A DNA stretch of 64,000 nt. Origin: Cordia subcordata (Eukaryota; Streptophyta; Magnoliopsida; Boraginales; Cordiaceae). Positions 48,576-59,171 of the stretch are shown here, piece by piece; position 1 is the stretch's first letter, and each line of letters starts with the position of its first letter. Under the pieces are notes generated by a model. The model was given only the letters and a program-made list of their open reading frames with translations. It was not told the DNA's origin and searched no databases. The stretch spans positions 14,617,001-14,681,000 of the forward strand of contig JAPTOF010000007.1 of assembly GCA_028554755.1 (NCBI GenBank). The letters run 5' to 3'. A program made the position numbers and the translations under genes.

Positions 48576-49199
48576 TTAGCTTCTCAGCAAACCAAGATGT
48601 CCTCTATGTCCTGTAACAATTATAAATTTTAATCTCTTTTGTGTCCGTTCTCCTGAGAACCTGTAAAATGCCAAGGATAAATAAGATACTTTTTTGAAAA
48701 AGATATTTCAGGGCAAAGTTTTTAAACAGTACTAATCCTGGTAATGAATTTACATGCTTCATGCAAAAAATTTCCATTGTGTTTATCTTATAAAATTCTA
48801 AGCTTGGGAGTGGAATGCAACATTTGGGGAAATAAGTCAATGACAAACAGCCAAAGAATGATTCAAAAGGCTTAAGACATACCTTTGCTTTAGAAATTCC
48901 TCCCAAAACCAGAAGAGTGGAAGAGAGTAACCATCTTTGGATTCTGGAAGCTGATTAAAGGTCGTTGAAAAAGTAAGAGGCCAATTTGTAAGAGGCCAGC
49001 GAGGTATAACATCAAGATTGAGCAAGGCACTATTATAATTTAGAAAAAATAGGGCCTTAAAAGCTACAAATGCAATGACCAGCACAAGTATACACTCCCT
49101 CAGATTCAGACTGAATCTCTTTATCTGATTTTGAGCTGTTCCAAACTCATGTCACTTCCTTGAAAGTGGTTCCTCCTTACTAAAGGCATCAGATTTCAT
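48576..49199 (-). pseudogene. Two-exon membrane-protein fragment, family unknown
   Basis: On the minus strand an open frame from ATG 49199 is interrupted by one stop (near 49152) and continues to a donor at 48883/48882. A 222-bp GT-AG intron (48882-48661) joins in frame to 48660-48576, giving 28 more residues and a stop. The protein has a basic stretch and one membrane segment (ECILVLVIAFVAFKALFFL), then a hydrophilic part with PRWPLTNWPLTFSTTF and FWFWEEFLKQR, the pattern of a type II membrane protein such as a Golgi enzyme. I do not recognise the family. The consistent intron phase suggests real gene ancestry; the stop, and the LTRs on both sides, suggest a broken or truncated copy. Confidence 0.5.
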
Positions 49200-49557
49200 T
49201 TTAGGCCCTACTTTTCTTTCAATAAAGTGATCAACTCTCACCAACATTACTGTGAAAAGACAATAGATTTTCAACTTTTAAGGTAGGAGTAACAACAACA
49301 AACTTGAAGTAGGAAACAATTAGGAGTTGGTACCAAAACAAATTGTGGTTCCACCGGCACTACTGATCAGAGAGGTAAGCAAGATAAGCGGGAAACCTTT
49401 ATCAGCAAGCATATGCTCTTTATGGTTCTGAAAGAACTCCACTTGGCCCCGAATTTAATTTATTGCAAACAGAGTTAAAAATGATTGGAAAGAAACCACT
49501 GCGTCCTTAAATTTAAAACGTTTCACATTGCACAAAACATTTGATGTCATTAAATTT
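49200..49557. other. Interval upstream of the membrane-protein fragment
   Basis: No gene or clear repeat seen; possible former promoter region of the minus-strand fragment. Confidence 0.5.
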
Positions 49558-50075
49558 TGTTGGATTATGTCTCAAAGTTTAAGTCTATACAAATTAGGAA
49601 ACTTGTATAAGGCAATTAATTAAGTCTCTACAAATTAGGAAACTTGTAGAAGGTAATTAATTATGTTATCAAAATAGAAGCTTTTTCAATAATAGAGAAG
49701 AAATCTTTGGAAGCAAAGATTTCTCTCTTATAAATACAGGGTCTTGTAGCTTGCATTTGGTGTGCCTTAGTGTCACACCCTATGAGAGTTGTGGGTGAGA
49801 GGGAGAACCTGAATACATCAAGTGTATTTTATATTCGTTCTAATCCTGTTAAAAATAGAGTCATTGTAAGGATTTCATTGGGAGAAGGTTTAGACTTTTC
49901 TATCCGTACAAAAAGCCATCACCTGAGTTGTAACCATTATTGTTAAATAGTAAAATTTATCCCAAAGGGGATCGTGAATGTAAGCAGAAGGGCGAACCAC
50001 ATTCAAAACATTACATGTTCTTTGTGTATGTTTTCCGCTGTGCATTGATATGTGTGCGTGTGTCCTCAATTTTCA
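49558..50075 (+). repeat. Solo LTR, with target duplication aattt
   Basis: Starts TGTTGGATTATGTC and ends ATTTTCA, with aattt at 49553-49557 and 50076-50080. It is similar throughout to 47979-48488 but clearly diverged, and has a different target duplication, so it is an independent insertion of the same family. Confidence 0.85.
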
Positions 50076-50080
50076 AATTT

Positions 50081-52027
50081 AGTACTCTTCACAGAAATAA
50101 ATGGATTATGGATACATCCTACGACGATACTTGGCAGTTGGCTCGACACCAGTGTTGAGCTTGTTCATTCTAACCAAATGTTGCAAACCACTAGCTTGCC
50201 AAGTTTTCCACAATGGTATGGATCCAAACATTGTCATACATCCTATTTGCCACGTCAAAGAAATCGTAAACAGTGGACAAGAGTAATCCAGAAAAATATT
50301 ATGGATTAACACCAGGGTGCATAGGAAGTTTTAAACTTTATATAAACTATATTGCACTTTCTGATATACTTTCATTGTAGTTTGGTTCTTGCACTTATTG
50401 AGAACAATTAGGAGGATGTAAGTACGTATAGTACCTGTGAGGTTGCTAATGGTAGTTTGCTAATATGTTAACAGGCCCACGCATCATATGGTCGTCAGGG
50501 TAGTACAGTAAATTTACACCTTACCCTTTTTTTCTTATTCTTTTTTCCCTTTTTCCTCGGCAGCAAACCAAAATTGTAGTGGTCTTTGTTCCACATCTTC
50601 TCCTTCTCCAAGCAACTACTCCAGCAGCAGCAGCACCATATCTTCCTCCAACCCTCTTTCTATCTCTCTCACTTCAATTGCTACACACAACGTGCCAATT
50701 TGGTGAGTCCATCTCCACTTTTACTTCTATATATATCTATATCTATATGTGTGTGTGTATATATATAAGTTATTGAAACAAGCCTATCAAGAAACGTTAA
50801 GCACAATTTTCCAATGAAGGTACAAATTATATAGCAAATGAGTGTGAAGATTATTGTAATCATATCATGATACTTTGTTTATATAAATATGTTAACTTGA
50901 ATCGGGTGGTATCTTTAATTAAGATCTTAAGTTGTAGCACGAGTCAAGTGGCTATACTGACAAAAATGGAGAGAAAAGAGCAAAAGAATGAAGAGACTTT
51001 GTCACATTACTCTCCACTTGGTTGAGTTAGGGTCACTCTTAGTTTCGCTTATTTTTAGGTGGTTAGGGTGTGAGATTTTGCCCATCCATCTGATAAATGC
51101 ATGGATTTCAACTATAGATTTAAAATTTTATTGCTTCTTTTAATTTTTTCAATCTTGTAAGAACTTTGTTCTCTTCTTTTATTTCAATCTCAATCATCTT
51201 CGGAAGGATCGGTTAAGTTTTACCAGTTAGTCCTTCAAAAAATGCTATTAAGTATGAAAATAATCCAAGAGCCTGAAAAAATCCAAGTCCCTTCGTTTTG
51301 AAATATGATGCTAGACCTAATTTGTATGAACTAATGGAGACTTGGACCTTGTTATCTTCACTGAAATTTATATAGAACAAAGGAGGAAAAGAACCTGAAA
51401 GAAAAGGGAAAAAGAAGGGAAAAAAAAAGGAAGATTAATACAACAACAATTGAGTTAAACCACAAAATAAATTATTTTTTTCCGATGAATGTTTATTAGG
51501 ATATATGTATCTGGGTTCTAAATTTTTAAGCTTTATAAAAGAAGTCGATGTCCTCCCATAAAATGTAGTAATTTGATATTTTTGAAATTTGTTCCCTAAT
51601 AATTCTTTTTTCAAATCTGAAGATATTTATTTTCCTATTTGTAATATATCAAATTTAATTAAACTCACAAAGGGCTCATCTTCAAACATAATCAATTTAA
51701 ATTAAATAAACTAAGTCTTATTCTATTAAATAAGATCAACATATCTTAATAAACATATTTTTATATTCTTCATTGGGTTGTAAAACACTGAACTACTAAT
51801 TTCATAGGCCAAGAAAGAAACGCAAACGTAGTAATAGTGAGCATGTTGGGCCTAACTTTTACATCTTCAGAAGTTCTTTCTACAAGTTCAAAAATTGGAA
51901 GTAATTTGTTTAGTCCATTTTTAAAAGAGTTTTCACATAAAAACTAAAATTTTACAAAGTTGAAAAATCAAAAGCTCCAAGTCCAATATTGCCCTCAGAA
52001 CAACTAAAATTGAAATACTAAAATATA
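50081..52027. other. Interval with duplicated promoter-like block
   Basis: Contains a short block at 50345-50375 that matches 48489-48520, and a block at 50480-50640 that matches 47040-47215, followed by a possible splice donor (gtgagt, 50703). No coding frame is supported; the frames at 50052-50312 and 50579-50863 have no domain. The rest is AT-rich. Confidence 0.45.
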
Positions 52028-52140
52028 AGGCCAACTAATCTACCGTTTTTATTTAAGAGTACTTTTACCCAAAGTTCTACTGTTAAAACTCTCCAGCTCA
52101 ACAGTTGACATATCACAACTAAGCCAAAAGAGCCTTGAAG
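52028..52140 (+). repeat. Repeat copy left of the Sirevirus
   Basis: Reads aaggccaactaat, then agttctactgttaaaact and acaactaagccaaa. A diverged direct copy lies at 59978-60090. It is MITE-like or another short repeat; ends not resolved. Confidence 0.55.
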
Positions 52141-52351
52141 TCTATTTGGCCGAGCTTTTAGGCACTTAAAAGTATTTTCTTTAAATTTAAAAGTTGAAGG
52201 CAACTTCTTTGGCAAATTTTTTGAACTGATTTTATATAAAAGAAGATCTTGGAAAGCAAGTTAAAAAAAAAACTAGAAATTTCAAATTGGAGCTTTTTGG
52301 AAAAGGCTTTGGTAAAAGTTGTTTTTACATCATATAAGATTTTTTTCTTCT

Positions 52352-53564
52352 TGTTGGCTAAACACTTGCTATTAATTTTGATGATACAAATTTATATGCA
52401 TTCATAATTGTTTGACTAAAAAGCATCTTGTGAAGATAAGTACTTAGATGTATAAGTAGATGCTTGAAAGATGGAAGAAGATAAGCAAAAACGCATTATT
52501 TGAAGAACAAGACGATGAGAAGGCATAAGGAGGAAAAGAGACGTCATAAGGGGTACCGAGCGTTCTTTTTGCTCATTTGTGAAATGCCTAAATATTGTAT
52601 ATGTTGGGCTCAAACTTCCTTTTTCATGTTCAAACATTTTTTAAAACTCTTGCATATTTGATTTCATAAAAGCACAAATGAATTTGAATGCACATGTAGA
52701 GTAAAAATGTGTTTTTGAAGTGTTTCAATTCATAGAAGGTATTTACAAATTGTCTCAAAGTGATTTGGGATTATGAAAATTACACTAAAAAAAGTTTTGG
52801 CAAAAGTTTGGCTTTACTTAACTTTCTAAAGTGGCCGGACCCCCCCAACCAGTCGACCGCCTAAGTCGTCCAGCCTAGTCAGTGAGGTCCCAGAAGAAGC
52901 CGGACAACCCAGCTGGTCGACTGGCTGAACGAGCTGCTGTAATAAATGCGCTAGCCATTTATTACCATTCTGGACCATTTCTTCCTCTTTTTCTCACCTA
53001 CCAAATCCCTAACACTAAAAACTCTTTAAATACACCTTCATTACACGTCAAATCATCAATTCAAGTGTGCAAAATCATATATTATCATTCAATCAAACTT
53101 TGAGCCATTCTTGCAATATCTTTGAGTTTTCAAGAACTTCATTCATCGCAATATCTTCTTTTTGAGAAGAAAATTTTCAGATTCTATCATTTCTTATTCC
53201 TTTGATTATATACACACTTTGAGAGCTAGAATTCTTGTGAGATTTATTCATTAGAACTTGTAAAGTATGGAGAAATCCTAAAGAGTAAAACTCTAGGGTT
53301 TTTTGAAGTTGAGCTTCAAAGAGGTGTAAGAAATTGGTTTGTGCTTCACCAAGATTTGAAGAAGCATCACAGTAAAGGTTGTTGAAGTCCTAAGGGAAAC
53401 ATCCTTGGGCGATGGATGTAGGCTTGCCTGAACCACTTTAAATTGCTTATATTGTGTTTGATATATTGCTTGAAAGAATTTGTTGAATTTCTGAGAATTT
53501 TTAAAAACGAAAATTAGTAATTATATCTTAATTCACCCCCCCTCTTAAGATATTTGCACCTACA
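52352..53564 (+). repeat. 5' LTR of Sirevirus
   Basis: 1213 bp, TGTTGGCTAAAC at the start (with the TTTTGATGAT block typical of Sireviruses near 52377) and CACCTACA at the end. It contains the GC-rich GTCGAC module at 52835-52950 and a C-run before the end. The terminal half matches the truncated 3' LTR. Confidence 0.9.
52835..52950 (+). promoter_or_regulatory. GC-rich GTCGAC module of the Sirevirus LTR
   Basis: Within AT-rich surroundings this block holds paired cagtcgac and ggtcgact motifs and cggac repeats in inverted arrangement. Sirevirus LTRs are known to carry CG-rich palindromic repeats upstream of the promoter, so a regulatory role is inferred. A related block lies at 58555-58685. 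Confidence 0.5.
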
Positions 53565-53566
53565 AT

Positions 53567-53578
53567 TGGTATCAAAGC
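53567..53578 (+). other. Primer-binding site of Sirevirus
   Basis: TGGTATCAAAGC, complementary to the initiator Met-tRNA apart from one base. Confidence 0.88.
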
Positions 53579-53625
53579 TAGGGTTCTATGCCTATAGTTT
53601 AACACCTAATAGAATCTTAGCAAAT

Positions 53626-54781
53626 ATGGAGGGAATTTCTATTAAACAAGCACCTCTTTTTGATGGAACAAATTATGCATTTTGGAAAATGAGAATGAAA
53701 GTATTTATACAATCACATGATTACAAAGCTTGGAAAATCATAGAAAATGGGCCTACTTTACCTACAAAATTAGGAGATAAAAGAATACCCAAACTTGAAA
53801 ATGAATGGAATGACGAAGATATTAAATTATTTGAGTTAAATGAAAAAGCATTAAATTATCTATTCAATGCTATGAATGTAACTGAATTTGCTAGAGTAAT
53901 AGGGTGCACTTCGGCTGAGGAACTTTTGGGACCAATTACGGCTGAGGAACTTTGGGACCAATTAAAAATAACTTATGAAGGAATTAGCCAAGTGAAATAA
54001 TCTAGGATTGCCATGCTTGTACATAGATACGAATTATTTAAGATGCTTCCAAATGAAAATGTTGAGCAAATGTTTTCTAAATTTGTTGAAATTACTAACG
54101 GCTTGAAAGTACTTGGAAAGGATTATTTTAATGTAGTGAAAGTAAGGAAAGTGCTAAGGAGCTTTCCATCATCATGGCAACCAAATTCACGGCCATAAAG
54201 GAAGTTAAGGATTTAAATACGTTGGAGCTCGATGAGCTCATTGAATCACCCATGACTCATGAGCTTGAGATAAAGGACTACGAAGAAGAAGAAAGAAAAG
54301 CAAAAAAGTCTATCAAGTGACGATGAAGATGATGAGGATCTGGAAGATGAGGAAATTGCACTTCTTGCCTGGAACTTCAAAAGGTTCATGAAATTTAGAA
54401 AGATGAAAAAAGGGACATTTTTCAAGCAACACAAATTGAAAGAAGAAGGGAAAAGAATACAAGGATTTCAAGGGGACAAAAGATGCAAAAGGAGATGAAT
54501 TGAAGTGTTTCAATTGTAACAAACCGGGACATATAAAAGCAAATTATCCAAAGCTTTCAGAGAAGAAAGAAGGCAAAGCCACGTGGGACACCTCTGAAAG
54601 CGAAGAAGATGTGGAAGAGCAACATGAGGTAGCCAACTTTTGCCTCATGGCCAATGAGGATGAGGTACTATCTTCACCTTCTTCATTTATTTATTATTCA
54701 TCTAATGAAGAAGAAGAAGAGGAATATAGTTTTGATGAACTAAAAAATGCATTTGCTAAATTAATGATGATCAATCGCTAG
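53626..54781 (+). pseudogene. Sirevirus gag, frameshifted
   Basis: The start ATG at 53626 (MEGISIKQAPLFDGTNY) follows the primer site by 50 bp. Frames 53626-54000, 54013-54198 and 54500-54781 give NYAFWKMRMKVFIQSHDY, ELWDQLKITYEG, NEKALNYLFNAM, HRYELFKMLPNENV, then FNCNKPGHIKANYP. This nucleocapsid knuckle is C-x2-C-x4-H-x4 with Tyr instead of the last Cys. A short duplication of a TAEELWDQ/SAEELLGP segment (about 53915-53965) adds residues. Gag would form the particle. Stops at 53998 and near 54199 and frameshifts near 54300 break it. Confidence 0.88.
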
Positions 54782-55390
54782 CTTTGGCAAAAAACAACCA
54801 AATGCATAGAAAATTGAAACTAGCTCGTGATGAAAAAGAAATTTTAGAAAAGAAGAATGTCTATCTTATAGAAAAAAATGGAAATCTTGGAAAAAGAAAA
54901 TGATTCATATGCCAAAGATTTTGTGAATTTTAAAAAGAGGTCAAAAACTTGAAAAAGAAAAACATTGATTTGAATAGAATTATTCAAAAATTTACTAATG
55001 GCAAAGAAAATTTTGAAAAACTTCTTGGAAGTCAAAAATGGATTTTGATAAAAGCAGTACTGGATACAAGCCTAGCATTAATCAAAAATATTTCAAAACC
55101 TACTTTGTCAAGGCTTCCACCTCTACATCCTCCTCTTCACCAAGATCTAATATTACTTGTACATATTGCGAAAAGAAAGGACATGTATCTATTCATTGTT
55201 ACTACAAGAAACTTCGTGATAGAGGATCACATATTCCACATTGGCAAAGACCTAAATGGGTGGTCAAAAACAAAAATTGAAACTAACGCCAAGGACCCAA
55301 AGTGTTGGGGACTCCAAAATAAAGAATTGCATTTAAATTTCATATGTGTAGGTATGCAATGAAAGCAAAACAAGCAAAATGAAATAGATC
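54782..55390 (+). pseudogene. Sirevirus gag-pol junction with second zinc knuckle
   Basis: Lysine-rich, coiled-coil-like fragments (54800-55035) are typical of the Sirevirus gag C-terminus. The frame 55038-55280 ends with CTYCEKKGHVSIHC, an intact C-x2-C-x4-H-x4-C knuckle. Frame changes occur near 54880, 54940 and 55035. Confidence 0.75.
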
Positions 55391-56419
55391 TTGGATAGTG
55401 GTTGTTCCAAGCACATGACGGGAAATTCTTCACTCTTCTACAAATTAAAAAGGACAAAAGGAGGAGACGTTACCTTTGGCGACAATAGCAAAGGAAAAAT
55501 AATTGAAAAAGGAAGTATTGGTAACAAAAACTCTCTTGCTATACACAATGTCTTACTTGTAGAAGGCCTAAAATTTAATCTACTCAGGATTAGTCAATTA
55601 TGTGACAAATGTCATAAAGTAGTTTTTCAATCCTTTAGTTGCATTGTCTATGAATATAGAAATGATAATATATTATTTGTAGCTAAGAGAAATGAAAATG
55701 TCTACATCGTTGAAATTGATCAATTTGTATGTCAACATGTTAAATGCTTATTCGTTATGCATGATAATGCTTGGTTATGGCATAGAAAATTAGGACATGC
55801 TAGCATGAGCTTATTAAATGATCTATCAAAGCATGATCTAATTAGAGACTTATCAAAGCTAAAATTTGAAAAAGACAAAATTTGTGATGTTTTTCAACTA
55901 GGAAAACAACATAAAACATCCTTCAAATCCCTAAATAAAGTTTCAACAAATAGAGCATTGCAACTATTACATATGGACTTGTTTGGACTTATTGATGTGG
56001 CTAGCTTAGGAAGATCTAGATATACATTTGTTGTAGTAGATAATTACACTAGATTTACATGGGTCATGTTTCTTACACATAAAAATGATGTCTTCAATAA
56101 ATTTGCAAGATTGTGTAGAAAAGTGCAAAATGAGAAAGGCTATTTTATAACGTGCATCCGTAGTGATAATGGTACCGAATATGTGAACACTCCTTTCATG
56201 AACTTTTATGATGAACATGGCATTGAACACAATTTTTTGGCCCCTTGTACTCCTCAACAAAATGGGGTAGTAAAGAGAAATAATCGTACATTACAAGAAA
56301 TAGCAAGAACTATGCTAAAAGAACACAAATATTGGAGTGAAGCCATAAATACTGCATGCTATGTACAAGATAGAGTATTGATTAGACCTATCTTAAATAA
56401 AACTCCATATGAATTATGA
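55391..56419 (+). pseudogene. Sirevirus protease and integrase
   Basis: A 342-codon frame starts in the protease: LDSGCSKHMTG has the D-S-G triad, followed by VTFGDNSKG and LLRISQLCD. From 55745 the integrase follows: WHRKLGHAS and CDVFQLGKQH form the HHCC domain with the last Cys replaced by Phe, then HMDLFG (first Asp), RSDNGTEY (second Asp) and QQNGVVKRNNRTL, where the third catalytic residue Glu is Lys. The frame is intact to the stop at 56419, but the E-to-K and C-to-F changes would disable the integrase, unlike the protease. No start Met is expected because pol is read from gag. Confidence 0.9.
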
Positions 56420-56452
56420 CATGGCAAAACACCTAAAACAGCATATTTCAAA

Positions 56453-56881
56453 GTGTTTGGTTGTAAATGTTTCATTCTAAATACTAAAGACCACTTGAGG
56501 AAATTTGATGCAAAATCGGATGAAGACATATTTTTAGATTATTCCACAAAGAGCAAAGCATATAGGATATATAATAAAAGAACTCTAGTTGTGAAAGAAT
56601 CAAAGCATGTTACATTTAATGAGACTAATCCATTTGAGCTGAGAAAGGAGATTGATGATGTAGCTTATCTTTTGAAAAAGACAACACTTAAAGGTCCAAC
56701 TTCAAAGGACAAAGAAACTCCAACAAAACAAGAAATTACAAAGCAAGAAGAAGAACATCAAGAAATGAGGTCTCAAGCCAATGAAGAAAGTGAACAATGC
56801 TCAAACAAAGGAAATGATGAAACCAAAGGAACGCATGAAGATGTACCGAAAAGTTGGAAGTTTGTGAGAAACCATCCTTAA
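56453..56881 (+). pseudogene. Sirevirus integrase C-terminus and linker
   Basis: FGCKCFILNTKD, GIF-like FLDYSTKSKAYRIYNKRT and HVTFNE are the integrase C-terminal blocks; the following 90 residues are a charged, E/K/Q-rich linker. One stop separates it from the integrase core at 56418. Confidence 0.85.
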
Positions 56882-57021
56882 GATCTAATCCTCGATGATC
56901 CAAATGAAGGTGTAAGAACTAGGCATAATATAATACTTTTTGTGAGCATCATGCATTTATCTCACATATAGAACCCAAAAATGTACAGGAAGCTTTACTT
57001 GATGAAAATTGGATAATTGTC

Positions 57022-58142
57022 ATGCAAGAAGAACTTAATCAATTTGATAGAAATAAAGTATGGAAGCTAGTTGAAAGGCCTAAAGATAGACTGGTAATAG
57101 GAAGAAAATGGGTATTTAGAAACAAACTAGATGAAGTCGGAATAGTAACTAGGAACAAGGCTAGACTAGTAGCACAAGGATACAATAAGAAGAAGGAATG
57201 GAATACGATGAAACCTATGCTCTCGTAGCTAGACTTAAATCCATTCGTATGTTACTTGCATTTGCATGCTACATGGACTTCAAACTTTATTAAATGGATG
57301 TTAAAAGTATCTTTTTAAATGGATTCATTGAAGAAGAAGTCCATGTTGAACAACCCCTAAGTTTTAAAGATTCTTGTTTTCCTAATCATGTTTTTAAACT
57401 AGAAAAAGCATTATATGGTTTAAAACAAGCTCCAAGAGCTTGGTATGAAAGACTTAGTGGATTTCTTATGGAAAACAACTTTGAAAAAGGAAAACTTGAT
57501 TCAACCTTGTTTATTAAAAGAGAAGGAAATGACATTCTACTTGTCCAAATCTATGTTAATGATATAATTTTTTGTGCTACTAATGTGTCTTTATGTGAGA
57601 GCTTTTCCAAGTGTATGCACAAGGAGTTCGAGATGAGTATGATGGGAGAATTAACTTTCTTCCTTGGACTCCAAATCAAACAAGCAAAGGAGGGGATTTT
57701 TATCAATCAAGCCAAATACACCAAGGAAATTATCAAAAAAATTGGACTTGAAGATACAAAGGAAATTGGAACTCCTATGAGCCCCTCAAAGAAGTTAGAT
57801 AAGGATGAGAAAGGTAAATCTGTAGACAAAAAGAAATACAGAGGTATGATTGGTAGCCTATTATATTTAACTGCTTCTAGACCTGATTTCATGTTCGTAG
57901 TATGCTTATGTGCAAGATTTCAATCTAACTCTAAGGAAACTCACTTAATTATTGTAAAAAGAATCATTAGATACCTTAAGGAAACAATTAATCTAGGGCT
58001 TTGGTATGCAAAAGGAATGTCATTTGACTTATGTGGATTCTCTGATGCTGACTACGCTAGTTGCAAAGTAGACCGTAAGAGCATTAATGGCGCTTGTCAA
58101 TTCCTAGGACATTCCTTAGTATCTTGGTCCTTTAAGAAATAA
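57022..58142 (+). pseudogene. Sirevirus reverse transcriptase
   Basis: 57022-57228 reads MQEELNQFDRNKVWKLV and GRKWVFRNKLDE, the beginning of the Copia RT. After a frame break, 57294-58142 continues with [36 protein letters not shown] and YVNDIIFCAT, which stands for the catalytic YVDDIIF with the first Asp of the pair changed to Asn. GELTFFLGLQIKQ and GSLLYLTASRPDFMF follow. The D-to-N change and the stop-broken frame at 57229-57293 mean no activity. RT copies the RNA into DNA. Confidence 0.9.
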
Positions 58143-58496
58143 AACAGTGTTGCTATTTCTACTACCGAAGCAGAATATATTGCTGCTGGTAGTTGTGTAG
58201 CTCAAATTTTATGAATAAAACAAAATTTACTTAATTATGAATTGCAATATGATCACGTTCCTATATATTGTGATAATACTAGTGCAATTACTCTAACAAA
58301 AAATCCAATTCAACATTCAAGAACTAAACATATTGATATTAGGCACCATTTCGTTAGAGATCATGTACAAAAATGTGATATCATACTTGAATTTGTTGAT
58401 ATTTTGCATCAAGTTGTTGATATTTTTACTAAACCATTGCATGAGGATCAATTTTGTAAGATTAGGAGAGAAATTGGAATGATAAAAAGTGGTTAA
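58143..58496 (+). pseudogene. Sirevirus RNase H
   Basis: STTEAEYIAAGSC (58158-58195) carries the second acidic residue, and 58242-58496 reads YCDNTSAITLTKNP, HSRTKHIDIRHHFVRDHV and VDIFTKPL, the conserved end of Copia pol. Two stops lie between 58140 and 58216. The pol end is the stop at 58494-58496. Confidence 0.88.
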
Positions 58497-58554
58497 AATA
58501 TATGCATATGTGTTTATATGGCTTGGGTATGGAAAAGTACGCATTTTTTCACTT

Positions 58555-58685
58555 TCTGACCCGGCCGGTCTACCAATTGAAGCATATAAAGTGTCCGGCG
58601 AAAAAGAAAATTTTTTTTTGTGCTCTTTGATCCGGCCAGTCGACCCCTGCGACCAGCCGGTCGACCGACTGAACGCGGACAAGGT
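58555..58685 (+). promoter_or_regulatory. GC-rich GTCGAC module before the third ORF
   Basis: Holds cggccggtctacc, ccggcgaaaaag, ccggccagtcgacc and cagccggtcgaccgac, then gaacgcggacaagg. It is related to the LTR module at 52835-52950 and to 45180-45370 (minus). Its placement between pol and the third ORF suggests a role in expression of that ORF; this is inference. Confidence 0.45.
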
Positions 58686-58879
58686 TAAAATTAGGGGTTT
58701 TAACCCAAATTCTCTCAAGTTACTTTCAAATTTTTTACCCTAAACCTAAAACTCTCTCAAAACCCACTTGCAATTCTTCAACTTTCATTCAATTTCTTCC
58801 AAAATTCCTCTTATATTTTGATTACCCACATCAAAAAACTTGTTTTCACTAATTCAATCTTCCAAAAATCACTCAAAAT

Positions 58880-59171
58880 ATGGTGAATCTAAGGACTAGA
58901 AGTAAAAAACGTGAGAGAAGAGGAAAAAGGGCAAGAACACAATCTCCTCCACCACCCCCCATATCAAAGATTCAAGGGAAACATTCAATATTATACGGTA
59001 AATATCTCATTAACTCAAATTTTGCTGGCACTGATGTTCTATCACTATTTGATTATTGGTATATGTTTATGCATCTACATTGTGATGTTCAAGATAGATT
59101 AGTGATATAATTCTATGAAAATCTCGAAGTACATCTTAGGAGCCCGATACTTGAGTTAATCTCGAAGTACA
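58880..59171 (+). pseudogene. Start of Sirevirus third ORF (env-like/unknown), truncated
   Basis: From ATG 58880 the frame encodes a basic N-terminus (MVNLRTRSKKRERRGKRAR), then a P-run, then SILYGKYLINSNF and HCDVQDRLVI, a stop, and FYENLEVHLRSPILEL. The DRLV-x-x-FY-x-NL pattern is typical of the plant 'putative transposon protein' domain found in genes after pol in Sireviruses. Function is not established. The ORF is cut at about 59171 by the deletion that also removed part of the 3' LTR. Confidence 0.6.

Noticed and set aside
47979..50075. A complete LTR retrotransposon with both LTRs and about 1.1 kb inside
   Set aside because: Each LTR has its own perfect target duplication directly on both sides, and the outer flanks do not match. 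No primer-binding site follows the left LTR.
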